DNA of 64,000 bases, taken from positions 128,033-192,032 of the forward strand of contig CAZDCD010000004.1 of NCBI GenBank assembly GCA_964503885.1. The letters are read 5' to 3'. The translations under genes were made by a program, and so were the position numbers. Shown piece after piece: positions 26,582-35,200 of this stretch (positions within the stretch are counted from its first letter, which is position 1; each line of letters opens with the position of its first letter). The DNA is from CAZDCD01 sp964503885 (GTDB taxonomy: Bacteria; Bacteroidota; Bacteroidia; Bacteroidales; UBA10428). The notes beneath the pieces are model-generated. The model did no database searches, was not told where the DNA came from, and was given only the letters and a program-made list of their open reading frames with translations.

Positions 26582-27706
26582 ATGGCAAAGACAATCGGAG
26601 TACTCACGGCCGGTGGCGACAGTCCCGGACTGAATGCGGCAATCCGCGGAATCGGAAAAGCAGCACTTGGACAATATGGGATGCAGGTGATTGGCTTTAA
26701 AGATGGATTTAGGGGTCTTATGGAAAACCGGACCATTATGCTCGACAGACAGTCGCTTTCGGGCATTCTCACACGCGGGGGGACCCTATTGGGCACCAGC
26801 AGGGATAAACCGCACAGAATGCCCGTCGGCGGCAAGTTACTCGATATGACCGATGCCATTGTAGAAAACTATACGAAACATCATCTCGACTGCCTTGTAT
26901 GCATCGGGGGCGGTGGCACACAAAAGAACGCATATAAGCTGGTAAAAAAGGGACTGAATATCGTAACCCTTCCAAAAACAATCGACAATGATGTGGCATA
27001 TACCGATGTGACTTTCGGTTTTGACACAGCGCTTAGCATTGCCACAGACGCAATCGACCGCCTGCACAGTACAGCACACAGCCACCACCGCATCATCCTT
27101 GTTGAGATCATGGGACACCGGGCAGGTTGGCTGGCACTGGGGGCGGGCATTGCTGGGGGTGCAGATGCAATACTTATACCTGAAATACCTTACGACATAG
27201 GTATAGTGGCCGATTCGATTACACGACGCAGCCAGATGGGATCGCCCTTCAGTATCGTGGCTGTGGCAGAAGGTGCAATGTCGAAAGAAGAACACAAGGA
27301 AACTGAATTGTTTGAACAGAAGATCCTTTCGGCAACCTCTACAGAAGATAAAGCAGCATATAAAAACGAATTGTCGGCCTTTCATACCCTGAAAGAAGGG
27401 AATACCATGCGCCTGGCGGCAATGCTCGAGGAGCTGACAGGACTCGAATCAAGGGTAACCATACTCGGACACCTGCAACGGGGCGGCATACCATCAGCAG
27501 TAGACAGGATGCTTGCCACACGTCTTGGTACTGCCTGTGCCGAATATATCGAACAGGGAATTTACGGGATAATGGTAGCTTCCAGGGGTGAAGATACCAA
27601 ACCGGTGCCTCTTAAAAAGGTCGTCGGCATGAAAAAGACCGTACCTCCCGATCACAAATGGATCAAAACTGCCCGGGCAGTGGGAACGTGCCTTGGTGAT
27701 GCATAA
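26582..27706 (+). CDS. 6-phosphofructokinase, donor uncertain
   Basis: Phosphorylates fructose 6-phosphate to the 1,6-bisphosphate. The 374-residue protein has GGDSPGLNAAIRG (11-23), PKTIDND (131-137) with catalytic D135, EIMGHRAGWLA and HLQRGG. The donor loop reads GGGGTQ (109-114): the second Gly of this pair is typical of ATP-using enzymes, but the Asp before it in E. coli is Gly here. Lys132 before TIDND is a mark of pyrophosphate-using enzymes. The combination belongs to a group with mixed reports, so I leave donor and gene name open. It may be co-transcribed with the nuclease-fold gene. Confidence 0.9.
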   Translation: MAKTIGVLTAGGDSPGLNAAIRGIGKAALGQYGMQVIGFKDGFRGLMENRTIMLDRQSLSGILTRGGTLLGTSRDKPHRMPVGGKLLDMTDAIVENYTKHHLDCLVCIGGGGTQKNAYKLVKKGLNIVTLPKTIDNDVAYTDVTFGFDTALSIATDAIDRLHSTAHSHHRIILVEIMGHRAGWLALGAGIAGGADAILIPEIPYDIGIVADSITRRSQMGSPFSIVAVAEGAMSKEEHKETELFEQKILSATSTEDKAAYKNELSAFHTLKEGNTMRLAAMLEELTGLESRVTILGHLQRGGIPSAVDRMLATRLGTACAEYIEQGIYGIMVASRGEDTKPVPLKKVVGMKKTVPPDHKWIKTARAVGTCLGDA

Positions 27707-27742
27707 GGTCAACACAGGAATTGATCTTTGTATGCAATTGCT

Positions 27743-27901
27743 TTATGCCCTGATCTCCGCGATATCCTTTACCCCGCACCGGTAACATACCGGTAATGGT
27801 TTTTCTCTCCTGTAGTTGCGGAACCGCATTGCAGCAGGACCGTTCCAGAAATCAGCGATGCTTAATTCCCAGGCGTTGCCCATGCTGTAATCCGGAAAAT
27901 C
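27743..27901 (-). pseudogene. C-terminal remnant of a SPASM/radical SAM protein
   Basis: On the minus strand, an open stretch of about 52 codons ending at TAA (27743-27745) reads DFPDYSMGNAWELS, IADFWNG, then later MRFRN and PVCYRCG. The order GN, E-x-S-I, W-N-G, R and C-x-x-C matches the end of SPASM domains that ligate auxiliary Fe-S clusters in peptide- and sulfatase-modifying radical SAM enzymes. An in-frame TAG lies just before DFPDYS, and the upstream DNA shows no further similarity, so the rest of the gene is lost. An ATG at 27881-27883 exists, but translation of this fragment alone seems pointless. The rest of the stretch 27707-28032 holds nothing else I recognise. Confidence 0.5.
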
Positions 27902-28032
27902 CTATTCCCAATGCGGTTTTCGTGTTCCATATTTGCAGCTAAAAACTCAGATATTCAAGTGCATATTCCAGTTGTCGATCTATCCTGTCAGAAATATCTT
28001 CCCCAGTCTCCTCTTCCCTACTTCCGCTACCC

Positions 28033-28620
28033 TCACTCCCATTTGAAAGTGATCTCTGTGCAATCGCCGCCTGATGCAAGCGATTTGCCGATGGAATACC
28101 CCGGGTTTTTACAATTGGCAAGCTCAAGGGCTTTATTTACCCACCCTGCAATACGGTATTCGAGCGCAGTATCTATCTGATCAAACTTTATGATCTTCAA
28201 CATGGCTTCGTTTGGACCTTTTTCAACAACTCCAATCTCGCTGGGATCATAGAAGGTGGAAAAAATTTTGGAGGCTCTTTTAATGAGGTATGATGGCGAA
28301 GCCACCAATAAAAATACCTTATAAAATCCTTTGAGGGCTATTTCAGCACTGTATCTTCCGATAGCATCGCCACCCTTTCTGGGATCATTGCCATAGAACA
28401 TCTGGACAACCTTGTTTATGGGATTAAGATATCCCTCTTTTATCGGGTACCATTTTGTAGCATCGATGGTCCCGGAGAACAAACTTTTCGATTCGGCCGG
28501 CAACGAGTCGAGCCATCCATTGTATTTGCTCTGGTGTTTTGTTCTTACAAAGTCACGGGTTGTCGTGAGTGCGGTTCCTTTAACATTCATGGTTGCAGAT
28601 TTAGATTTAGGTATGATCAC
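28033..28620 (-). CDS. Conserved hypothetical protein, possibly TIGR02265/DUF2378-like
   Basis: A 195-residue soluble protein. The ATG at 28620 or the one at 28590 (MNVKGTALTT) may be the start. The layout, a VKG start, a WLDSLP-type segment, ATKWYPIKEG, then GRYSAEIALKGFYKVFLL and a GP...LKI strand set, resembles the TIGR02265/DUF2378 proteins known best from myxobacteria. That assignment is tentative and no function is established for the family. It lies 14 bases downstream of the M16 protease stop on the other side of a short spacer, and both run on the minus strand, so this gene precedes the protease in transcription. Confidence 0.5.
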   Translation of the reverse strand: MIIPKSKSATMNVKGTALTTTRDFVRTKHQSKYNGWLDSLPAESKSLFSGTIDATKWYPIKEGYLNPINKVVQMFYGNDPRKGGDAIGRYSAEIALKGFYKVFLLVASPSYLIKRASKIFSTFYDPSEIGVVEKGPNEAMLKIIKFDQIDTALEYRIAGWVNKALELANCKNPGYSIGKSLASGGDCTEITFKWE

Positions 28621-28634
28621 TAAAGGTGATTTTT

Positions 28635-31454
28635 CTATTTTGACTTTTCAGGATATAAAATTACTTTGAGGTTTTTATCCGGATTGATATAGGTGTCAGC
28701 GACCCTTTTCAGATCATCGGAGGTGATTCCTTCAATTACCGTTTGATAGTCGACCAGGAAATCCATTGACTTTTTCGTCCGGTACGCATCGGCAAAACTG
28801 GATATCCAGTAAACATTCGTTTTCAGGTTCTTTTCAGTCTCCCTTCTCTGCAGTTCCTTATCGGTTTTAAGATCGCTGTCGCTGATCCCGGTGTCTCTGA
28901 CCTTGCGTATTTCATTTATGGCTGCCTGAATCAGGCTGTCGGTATTATCCGGAGAACAAGGTATCATCAGTTGCAGATAAGCATTGCTGTATGGGATCTC
29001 ATTCATACCGGCCGAAGCACGCACTGTATATACACCGCTCATCTGTTCCCTGAGGATTTCGGTGTACTTGCGCTGAAGGTGGTCCCCCAGCATCGATAGA
29101 AGGAATGCATCATGCTGGTTCCAGGGTTTTTCTGTTTCATAATAGATGAGTGCCAGACTTTTCGGATCGGTCCCTTTATACACGTCTACCTCATCCGGCA
29201 TTTCCGGTGGCCTTATTCCGAGGTCTTTCCAGGTTTCATTTTCTCCGGTGGATGGCAGACCTGCCAGGTACAATTCAATCAAGTCCTTAATAGAATCGGG
29301 CGCAAAGGATCCAACCATGAAAAAAGTAAAATCCGATGCATTGGCGAACCGTTGGTTATAGATCCGGTAAACCGTATTAAAATCGATCCTTTCCCATTCT
29401 TCCTCAGAGGGTATCCCGCCTGCCCTGAGATTATTGTCGGCCTTTATGCGGTAATACCGGTCAAAGAAATATTGCTGGGGATCGGCCAACATATTCTTAT
29501 AGAGCGCCTTTTGTTTGGTTATATATGAGACAAAGGCAGCAGAATCTTTGCGGGGTTGTGTAAAATACAGGTACATCAGTTGGAACATCACCTCGAGGTC
29601 CTTTGAGGCGGAATATCCGCTTAAACCTTCTGTATACATACCTATGCTTGCCGACACATTTACGCTTTTTCCGGCCAGAAGCTTCTGCAAGTCGGTCTTT
29701 GAATAATCGGCTAATCCGCTTTCATTTATGATTGCCGCTGCATTCTGGGCCGACATATAATCCTTATCGGGCACTAATGATTGTCCTCCGGGACCTTCTG
29801 CACGCATCAGTATTTCATCGTTCTTAAAATCAGTAGATTTCAGTACTACTCTTGCTCCGTTGGATAATTTATATTCTACCGCACCGAATTTAGTGAGCTT
29901 CTTCGTAAAAAGTATCTTCCCCTTTTCCGGTTTTACCGGCATCAGGTCATTTCCGGCAATCTTATCAACATAAGGTTCAAGGGTTGCGCTGTCGATGCTG
30001 CTTACCATGGATAAAAGCTCCTTATCTCCGGGTATAACCACACCGGCTTTGTCCGGTGCCTGAACCACAATCACACGGTCATTTTCTTTCAGCAAAACAC
30101 CGGAAAGCTGATTCACTTCTGCTAGCTGAACTCCCGGAAGCTGATCTTTTACAAAAGTATATTCGAACTCAATGCCCGGTATAGGCTCCTTTTCAAGGAA
30201 ATTTCGTGTATATTCTGCGGCATATACCGAAGATTCGGTTTTATCGCGCTCCCTGTATGCCTTTTCATAATTATTCAGAAGAACTTTCTTATAGCGTTCA
30301 ATTTCGGTATCGGTAAATCCGTATTGTTTTACCCGCTGATTTTCTGTAAGCAAGGCTTCAAATCCGGTTTTTATACCCGTCTCACTCACAAGAGCCCCGG
30401 AAATAAACGCGTTTTTATCCCTGGCCAGAAAACTGCCGTAATAACATCCGGCATTAATGAAAGGCGGATCAGGTTTTTCCTTCAGCTCGTTCAGACGCTG
30501 ATTGAGCATACCTGTGAAAAGCTGGTAAAGGGTACTGTTGCGGTAGTCACCATAGGTTTTGAACACCGGGGCATCGGTTTTGTAGTACAGCGATACCGTA
30601 GTCAACGGAGCTTCCTTATCGCTTGCTGTTGTTACCAGGGTTTGCTGATAAGAAGGAATTTCATAAACGGTTCTTTTGCGTTCATGTCTGGGATTTTTAA
30701 GGTTGCTGAATCGCTCCCTTATTTTTGCTTCCACGGTATCGACATCGATATCCCCCACCACAATAAAAGCCATCAGATCCGGCCTGTACCAGTCGTGATA
30801 GAAACGTTTTATAGCTGAATAGGGAGCATTCTCAATAATCTCTTTTTTGCCGATAGGCAGCCGTTCGGCATACCGGGAACCCTTCAGAAGCACAGGCAGG
30901 TTTTTGTCCAGCATGCGCTGGTAAGCGCCCTGCCCTAACCTCCATTCTTCAACGATCACGCCGCGCTCTTTGTCTATTTCACTGCTGTCAAAAGACACAT
31001 TATGCGCCCAGTCTTCCATCACCTGGAAACCTGTTTTGACGATATTTGCTGAATCAGTCGGCAGGGTGAGCATATAAATCGTTTCATCGAAACTTGTATA
31101 TGCATTAATTTCCGGGCCAAACTGAATGCCAAGGGATTCGAGGTATTCTATAAGTTTATTTTTTTCGAAATTTTTTGTGCCGTTAAAACACATGTGTTCC
31201 ACAAAATGAGCCAGGCCCTGCTGATCGTCATCTTCAAGCACCGATCCGGCATTGACCACAAGCCGCATCTCAACGCGGTTTTCAGGCCGGTTATTCTTTC
31301 GGATATAGTAGGTAAAGCCATTCTTAAGCTTTCCGATCTTAACCTGCTTGTCAACAGGTAATGGTGTATCCTGATTCTGTTGGGATGACACCTGCATGCT
31401 AAAGAGGAACAAGGCCAATAAAAGGGAGACGGGTAGGTTAACAATTTTCTTCAT
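28635..31454 (-). CDS. M16 family zinc peptidase, exported
   Basis: A 939-residue exported peptidase of the pitrilysin/PqqL type. The signal peptide ends near SSQQ (24-27). The inverted zinc motif HxxEH is H83, E86, H87 (HFVEHMCFNG), with the third ligand region in GVIVEEWR near residue 163. Two halves of about 450 residues form the clamshell; the second half lacks the zinc motif, as usual. It should act in the periplasm on peptides. It is the upstream neighbour of nothing on its 5' side, and its stop is 14 bases from the DUF2378-like gene start. Bacteroidota commonly carry one or two of these genes. Confidence 0.93.
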   Translation of the reverse strand: MKKIVNLPVSLLLALFLFSMQVSSQQNQDTPLPVDKQVKIGKLKNGFTYYIRKNNRPENRVEMRLVVNAGSVLEDDDQQGLAHFVEHMCFNGTKNFEKNKLIEYLESLGIQFGPEINAYTSFDETIYMLTLPTDSANIVKTGFQVMEDWAHNVSFDSSEIDKERGVIVEEWRLGQGAYQRMLDKNLPVLLKGSRYAERLPIGKKEIIENAPYSAIKRFYHDWYRPDLMAFIVVGDIDVDTVEAKIRERFSNLKNPRHERKRTVYEIPSYQQTLVTTASDKEAPLTTVSLYYKTDAPVFKTYGDYRNSTLYQLFTGMLNQRLNELKEKPDPPFINAGCYYGSFLARDKNAFISGALVSETGIKTGFEALLTENQRVKQYGFTDTEIERYKKVLLNNYEKAYRERDKTESSVYAAEYTRNFLEKEPIPGIEFEYTFVKDQLPGVQLAEVNQLSGVLLKENDRVIVVQAPDKAGVVIPGDKELLSMVSSIDSATLEPYVDKIAGNDLMPVKPEKGKILFTKKLTKFGAVEYKLSNGARVVLKSTDFKNDEILMRAEGPGGQSLVPDKDYMSAQNAAAIINESGLADYSKTDLQKLLAGKSVNVSASIGMYTEGLSGYSASKDLEVMFQLMYLYFTQPRKDSAAFVSYITKQKALYKNMLADPQQYFFDRYYRIKADNNLRAGGIPSEEEWERIDFNTVYRIYNQRFANASDFTFFMVGSFAPDSIKDLIELYLAGLPSTGENETWKDLGIRPPEMPDEVDVYKGTDPKSLALIYYETEKPWNQHDAFLLSMLGDHLQRKYTEILREQMSGVYTVRASAGMNEIPYSNAYLQLMIPCSPDNTDSLIQAAINEIRKVRDTGISDSDLKTDKELQRRETEKNLKTNVYWISSFADAYRTKKSMDFLVDYQTVIEGITSDDLKRVADTYINPDKNLKVILYPEKSK

Positions 31455-31578
31455 GGATGTTTTATCAGTTAAATAAAAAAAAAGATATATGGTTTTTCAA
31501 AAATTTACAACTTTTTTTTTGTCACTTTGTTAAATTTTTACGTCATAATACAAAACTACACTAAAAAATAGTATTGCC

Positions 31579-31920
31579 GTGCGGTATAGTTTTATTTTGT
31601 TCATCCTTTTCCTTTTTCAGGATATTCCGCAGGTAAAGGGAATGGTACCCGATCCTGCCGATACGGACAATGCTTCCTGTATCACTACCGAACAGTCTAT
31701 TCCTGTAAAGAACCTGTTCCTGATCTATCTTGAATCAAAACCCTTTGCAGATACAGAAAAGAAACGCAAGATCATCTTTCAGTGGACGTTTAGGGATAAG
31801 GCAGACCCTTTGAACCATAAAAACCTTCTGCTGCAAACTTTCTTTATCCTTTTACCTAAACCTGCCGAATGCCAATTCTCAGGAAATCTGGTTATTCTTA
31901 ATCGTGAAATGAGGATATAG
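31579..31920 (+). CDS. Possible small secreted protein
   Basis: A 113-residue frame from a GTG at 31579. It starts with a strongly hydrophobic leader (RYSFILFILFLFQDI) and continues with a mixed sequence (PVKNLFLIYLESKPFADTEKKRKIIFQWTF). The pattern fits a signal peptide and short mature domain, but no family is recognised, the start is GTG and no promoter box was found. It could be a chance frame; composition alone argues mildly for coding. Confidence 0.35.
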   Translation: MRYSFILFILFLFQDIPQVKGMVPDPADTDNASCITTEQSIPVKNLFLIYLESKPFADTEKKRKIIFQWTFRDKADPLNHKNLLLQTFFILLPKPAECQFSGNLVILNREMRI

Positions 31921-32053
31921 GCAATCACAGGCTCCAAAATTAATCGTTTGTTTTTTCGTCATACAGGTTATCCCACAAAGCCGGGATATTATACTTAACC
32001 AATTCCATGACGAATATTTTCAATACTATTTCACGAGATAACAACATAAGGAA

Positions 32054-32185
32054 ATGAAAACAAAAGCTGAAAAAAAAGAATTCAAGCTGAATAAAACCGG
32101 ATGGATGCCTTTGATCATTATCACCAGTGGTTTAATTGCCCTGATGGTAGTCATTAAAATTTTGATGAAATTGCTGGCCCATTAA
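32054..32185 (+). CDS. 43-residue single-pass membrane protein
   Basis: ATG at 32054, TAA at 32183-32185. The basic N-terminus (KTKAEKKEFKLNKTG) is followed by one hydrophobic helix (WMPLIIITSGLIALMVVIKI) and ends LMKLLAH. A strong hairpin terminator begins 26 bases downstream, which supports transcription of this strand. I recognise no family. The pattern of basic head and single helix is like other short membrane proteins in this window. Confidence 0.5.
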   Translation: MKTKAEKKEFKLNKTGWMPLIIITSGLIALMVVIKILMKLLAH

Positions 32186-32210
32186 CGCCTTGATTGGCTC
32201 CTAGAAAATA

Positions 32211-32247
32211 AAAAGGGTTTTCACCGTTAGCGGGAAAACCCTTTTTT
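32211..32247. terminator. Bidirectional intrinsic terminator
   Basis: Perfect 12-base arms AAAAGGGTTTTC and GAAAACCCTTTT around an 11-base loop, with T runs on both strands. It sits between the plus-strand miniprotein gene and the end of the minus-strand fusion gene, so it can serve both. Confidence 0.85.
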
Positions 32248-32275
32248 ACAATACAGATATAATAAAGGTCAGGAT

Positions 32276-35200
32276 TCAGAATTTAATTTCCAGTGAAATC
32301 AGGTATGTTCTTGATACCGGATAATACTCACGATCCACGCCCGGCAATAATGCCGATACTTCCCTTTCCCTGTAGGTCCAGTTGTTGAATTCAGGATCCT
32401 GTCCGCTATACCTGCTCAGGGTGAAAAGATTTCCGGCAGTGAGTGTTACACTCATTGCTTCCGGGCCTGCAACCTTAAATGTGTTTTTAAAGAAAGTATA
32501 TTTCAGAGAGACCCTGGACAGTTTCAGGAATGAACCAGGTTCCACATACAGGTTATTGAGTACTGGTTCTCTGCTGCCGGAAATATTGTCGTGGTAATCA
32601 TATACTTTTCGCACTACCTCATTATAATGCAGCACATTATTGCCGTAAGTATACCTTAAAACGGCCGTGCATTCAACATTTTTATACGCTCCAGATAGTG
32701 TGGCGCCTCCATACCATTTGGGTGAAGTAAAGGCAAGGGCAGTTTTGTCCGATCCGTTGACCGTCCCGTCGTTGTTCATATCGGCATAGTAGATCATATG
32801 ATCTTCGTAATCGATATGATCGATTGAATATCCGTAATACACACCGAGCGGATCACCTGTCCTGAACTGTTGCCCTGCAATTATTCCCTGAACGGATTCC
32901 CGTTCGGGATTGAGACCCTTGCCATCGGTAAGCCTTGTAATTTTCGTCCTGTTCAAGGCGAAATTTAGCGATGCTTTAAGCGTATAATCGCCCGAATTTA
33001 GAATGCAGGCCTGCAGATCAATGTCTAAACCTTTGTTGGTAAAATCACCCGCGTTGCTCCAGATGCAGACTTGCTCAGTGTGTTCAACAGGTGTGAGGTA
33101 ATACATATTCGAAGTTTCATGGCTGAAGAGATCCAGTGTCAGATTTATCCTGCTATTCAGGGCAGACAGATCGACACCAAGGCCGGTCTGCCTTGTTTTT
33201 TCCCACATGAGTTCAGGATTTTCGCCAAGAACAGGAATGATCGAATGATCACCCGTGACTGATATCAGCATACTTGCCGGATAATAGGGCAGTCTGCTGT
33301 TTCCGGTATATCCCCAGCTAAACCTGAGTTTTAGATCCGAAAGCCAATAAAGACGGCTCAGAAACGGTTCATTACCGATCCTCCATGCACACGCAAACGA
33401 AGGCAAAACGATCTGTTTATTTCCGGTTTTGAATCTTTGGGAGGCATCTCTCCGGGTTGTTGCCGTGAAGATGTATTTATCGTTTTGCGAGAAGTTCAGC
33501 CTGGCAAGGAAAGAACTTACCGGATAGCTGTTGACAAACGGATCGGCCGGGTAACCGAATAATTCTTCGTTTTCAGCCAAACCGTTACTATTATATTTCT
33601 GATCATACCAGGCCGACTCATAAAAAGCCGTAGCACGAATCCATGTATTGTTAAAGTATTTCTCATAGGTAAACCCGGTATTGACCGCCATTGAGCCAGA
33701 TCTCAGGTTATCGTTCATGAATGAAACAAAGGATACGGGTAACAGGTTGTTAACATAGGATGCGTGCCTGTTCACCAGGCTTCCCGAAAATGAATTTTTA
33801 AATTGCAAACCCTCCAGCGGCAACCTGAGGTTTGCATCTGTTTTACCATACACGTTGTAAATACTCCTTTCAACGGCTGCAGGGGTAAATTCTGAGGTAA
33901 CCGGGGTATCCACAAGGAAATCATGCACAGTTGCATAGCCGGATAACACGTACGCATTGATATCTAAAAATTTATGAAAAAGGGAATGGCTGAAATTGGC
34001 ATTACCCGTATACCTCCTCATACCTGAACCTATCAATATGCCTTTTTCATGATCATACCGGAGCGACACCAGGTAGCTGTGTTTATGGGTACCTTTCTGA
34101 GCGCCCAGATTTACATATTCCATGGTACCTGTCCTCAGCAAATTATCATACCAGACAGGATTTCGGCTGTCTGTTCCCGTGGATGCAGATTTTGAAGAAA
34201 TACCAAACCCGGTTTCAACCGATAACTGTCTCTTTCCCGCTCTCCCGTTCTTTGTGGTGATATAAATTACACCGTTGGCTGCCCGGGAACCGAATATGGC
34301 GGTTGACGAAGCATCCTTCAGTACCTGCACCGATTCGATATCTGCAGGATTAATTGAAGCAAGGGGAGATGTTTCGGGATTCTCCAGTCCGCTTACAGTC
34401 ACACCATTAATGACAACCAGGGGATCCTGGCTTCCCATGAGGCTGCTGTTGCCCCGTATCCTCACGGTAACTCCGCCGCCGGGACTGCCATCGTTATTCA
34501 CGACCTGCAGACCCGATACCCTGCCCTGCAATGCTTGTTGTAAGTTCAAGGAATTGAGCAGCTCAGACGAAGTCACCGAGCTTACTGTCCCGGTAACATC
34601 TGTCCTACGCTGAGTGCCGTACCCGATGACTAAAACTTCGTCCAGTGATTCTACCGACGGCATCATGGAGATGCTCAGATCGGCTGAAGTTGTGGACGAT
34701 GCGTTTGCATTGCGCATGGATTTATGATCGCCGACAGCATAGTCGGAGACCCCTGTGGGCAGCGGCAGCGGCTGTTTTATCGTGCTGATCTTCCCTTCTG
34801 TTCTGCGTATGATACTGTCGACTGCAATAAACGATGTATATTGGGTAAGAATGTTGTATTTCAGCCCCAGCCTGGTAATTTCACTTACACGGTCGGGTGT
34901 ATTCGGTGTATTGCCGGCATTATCATATCCCCTGTACTGTGAATTGGTATAATACTGGGCAAAGTCATCGAGGTATCGTACCCTGTTTCTCGCCCAGAGG
35001 TAACGAAGGGCCTGGTTGTTCTCAGATGTTGCATCTTCAAGGTTGAATGCCTTTGTATACTCATTTGCGCCTGAATATCCTCTTACAGTGATTTTTCCCT
35101 GGCTGTTCCCCCGGTATTTGCCAAAAAGGATGATGGATCTCTTCGCAAAAACGTCCGGAATTGAAGCAGGTTCAAAATCATAAGCCTGAAAATCGCCAAA

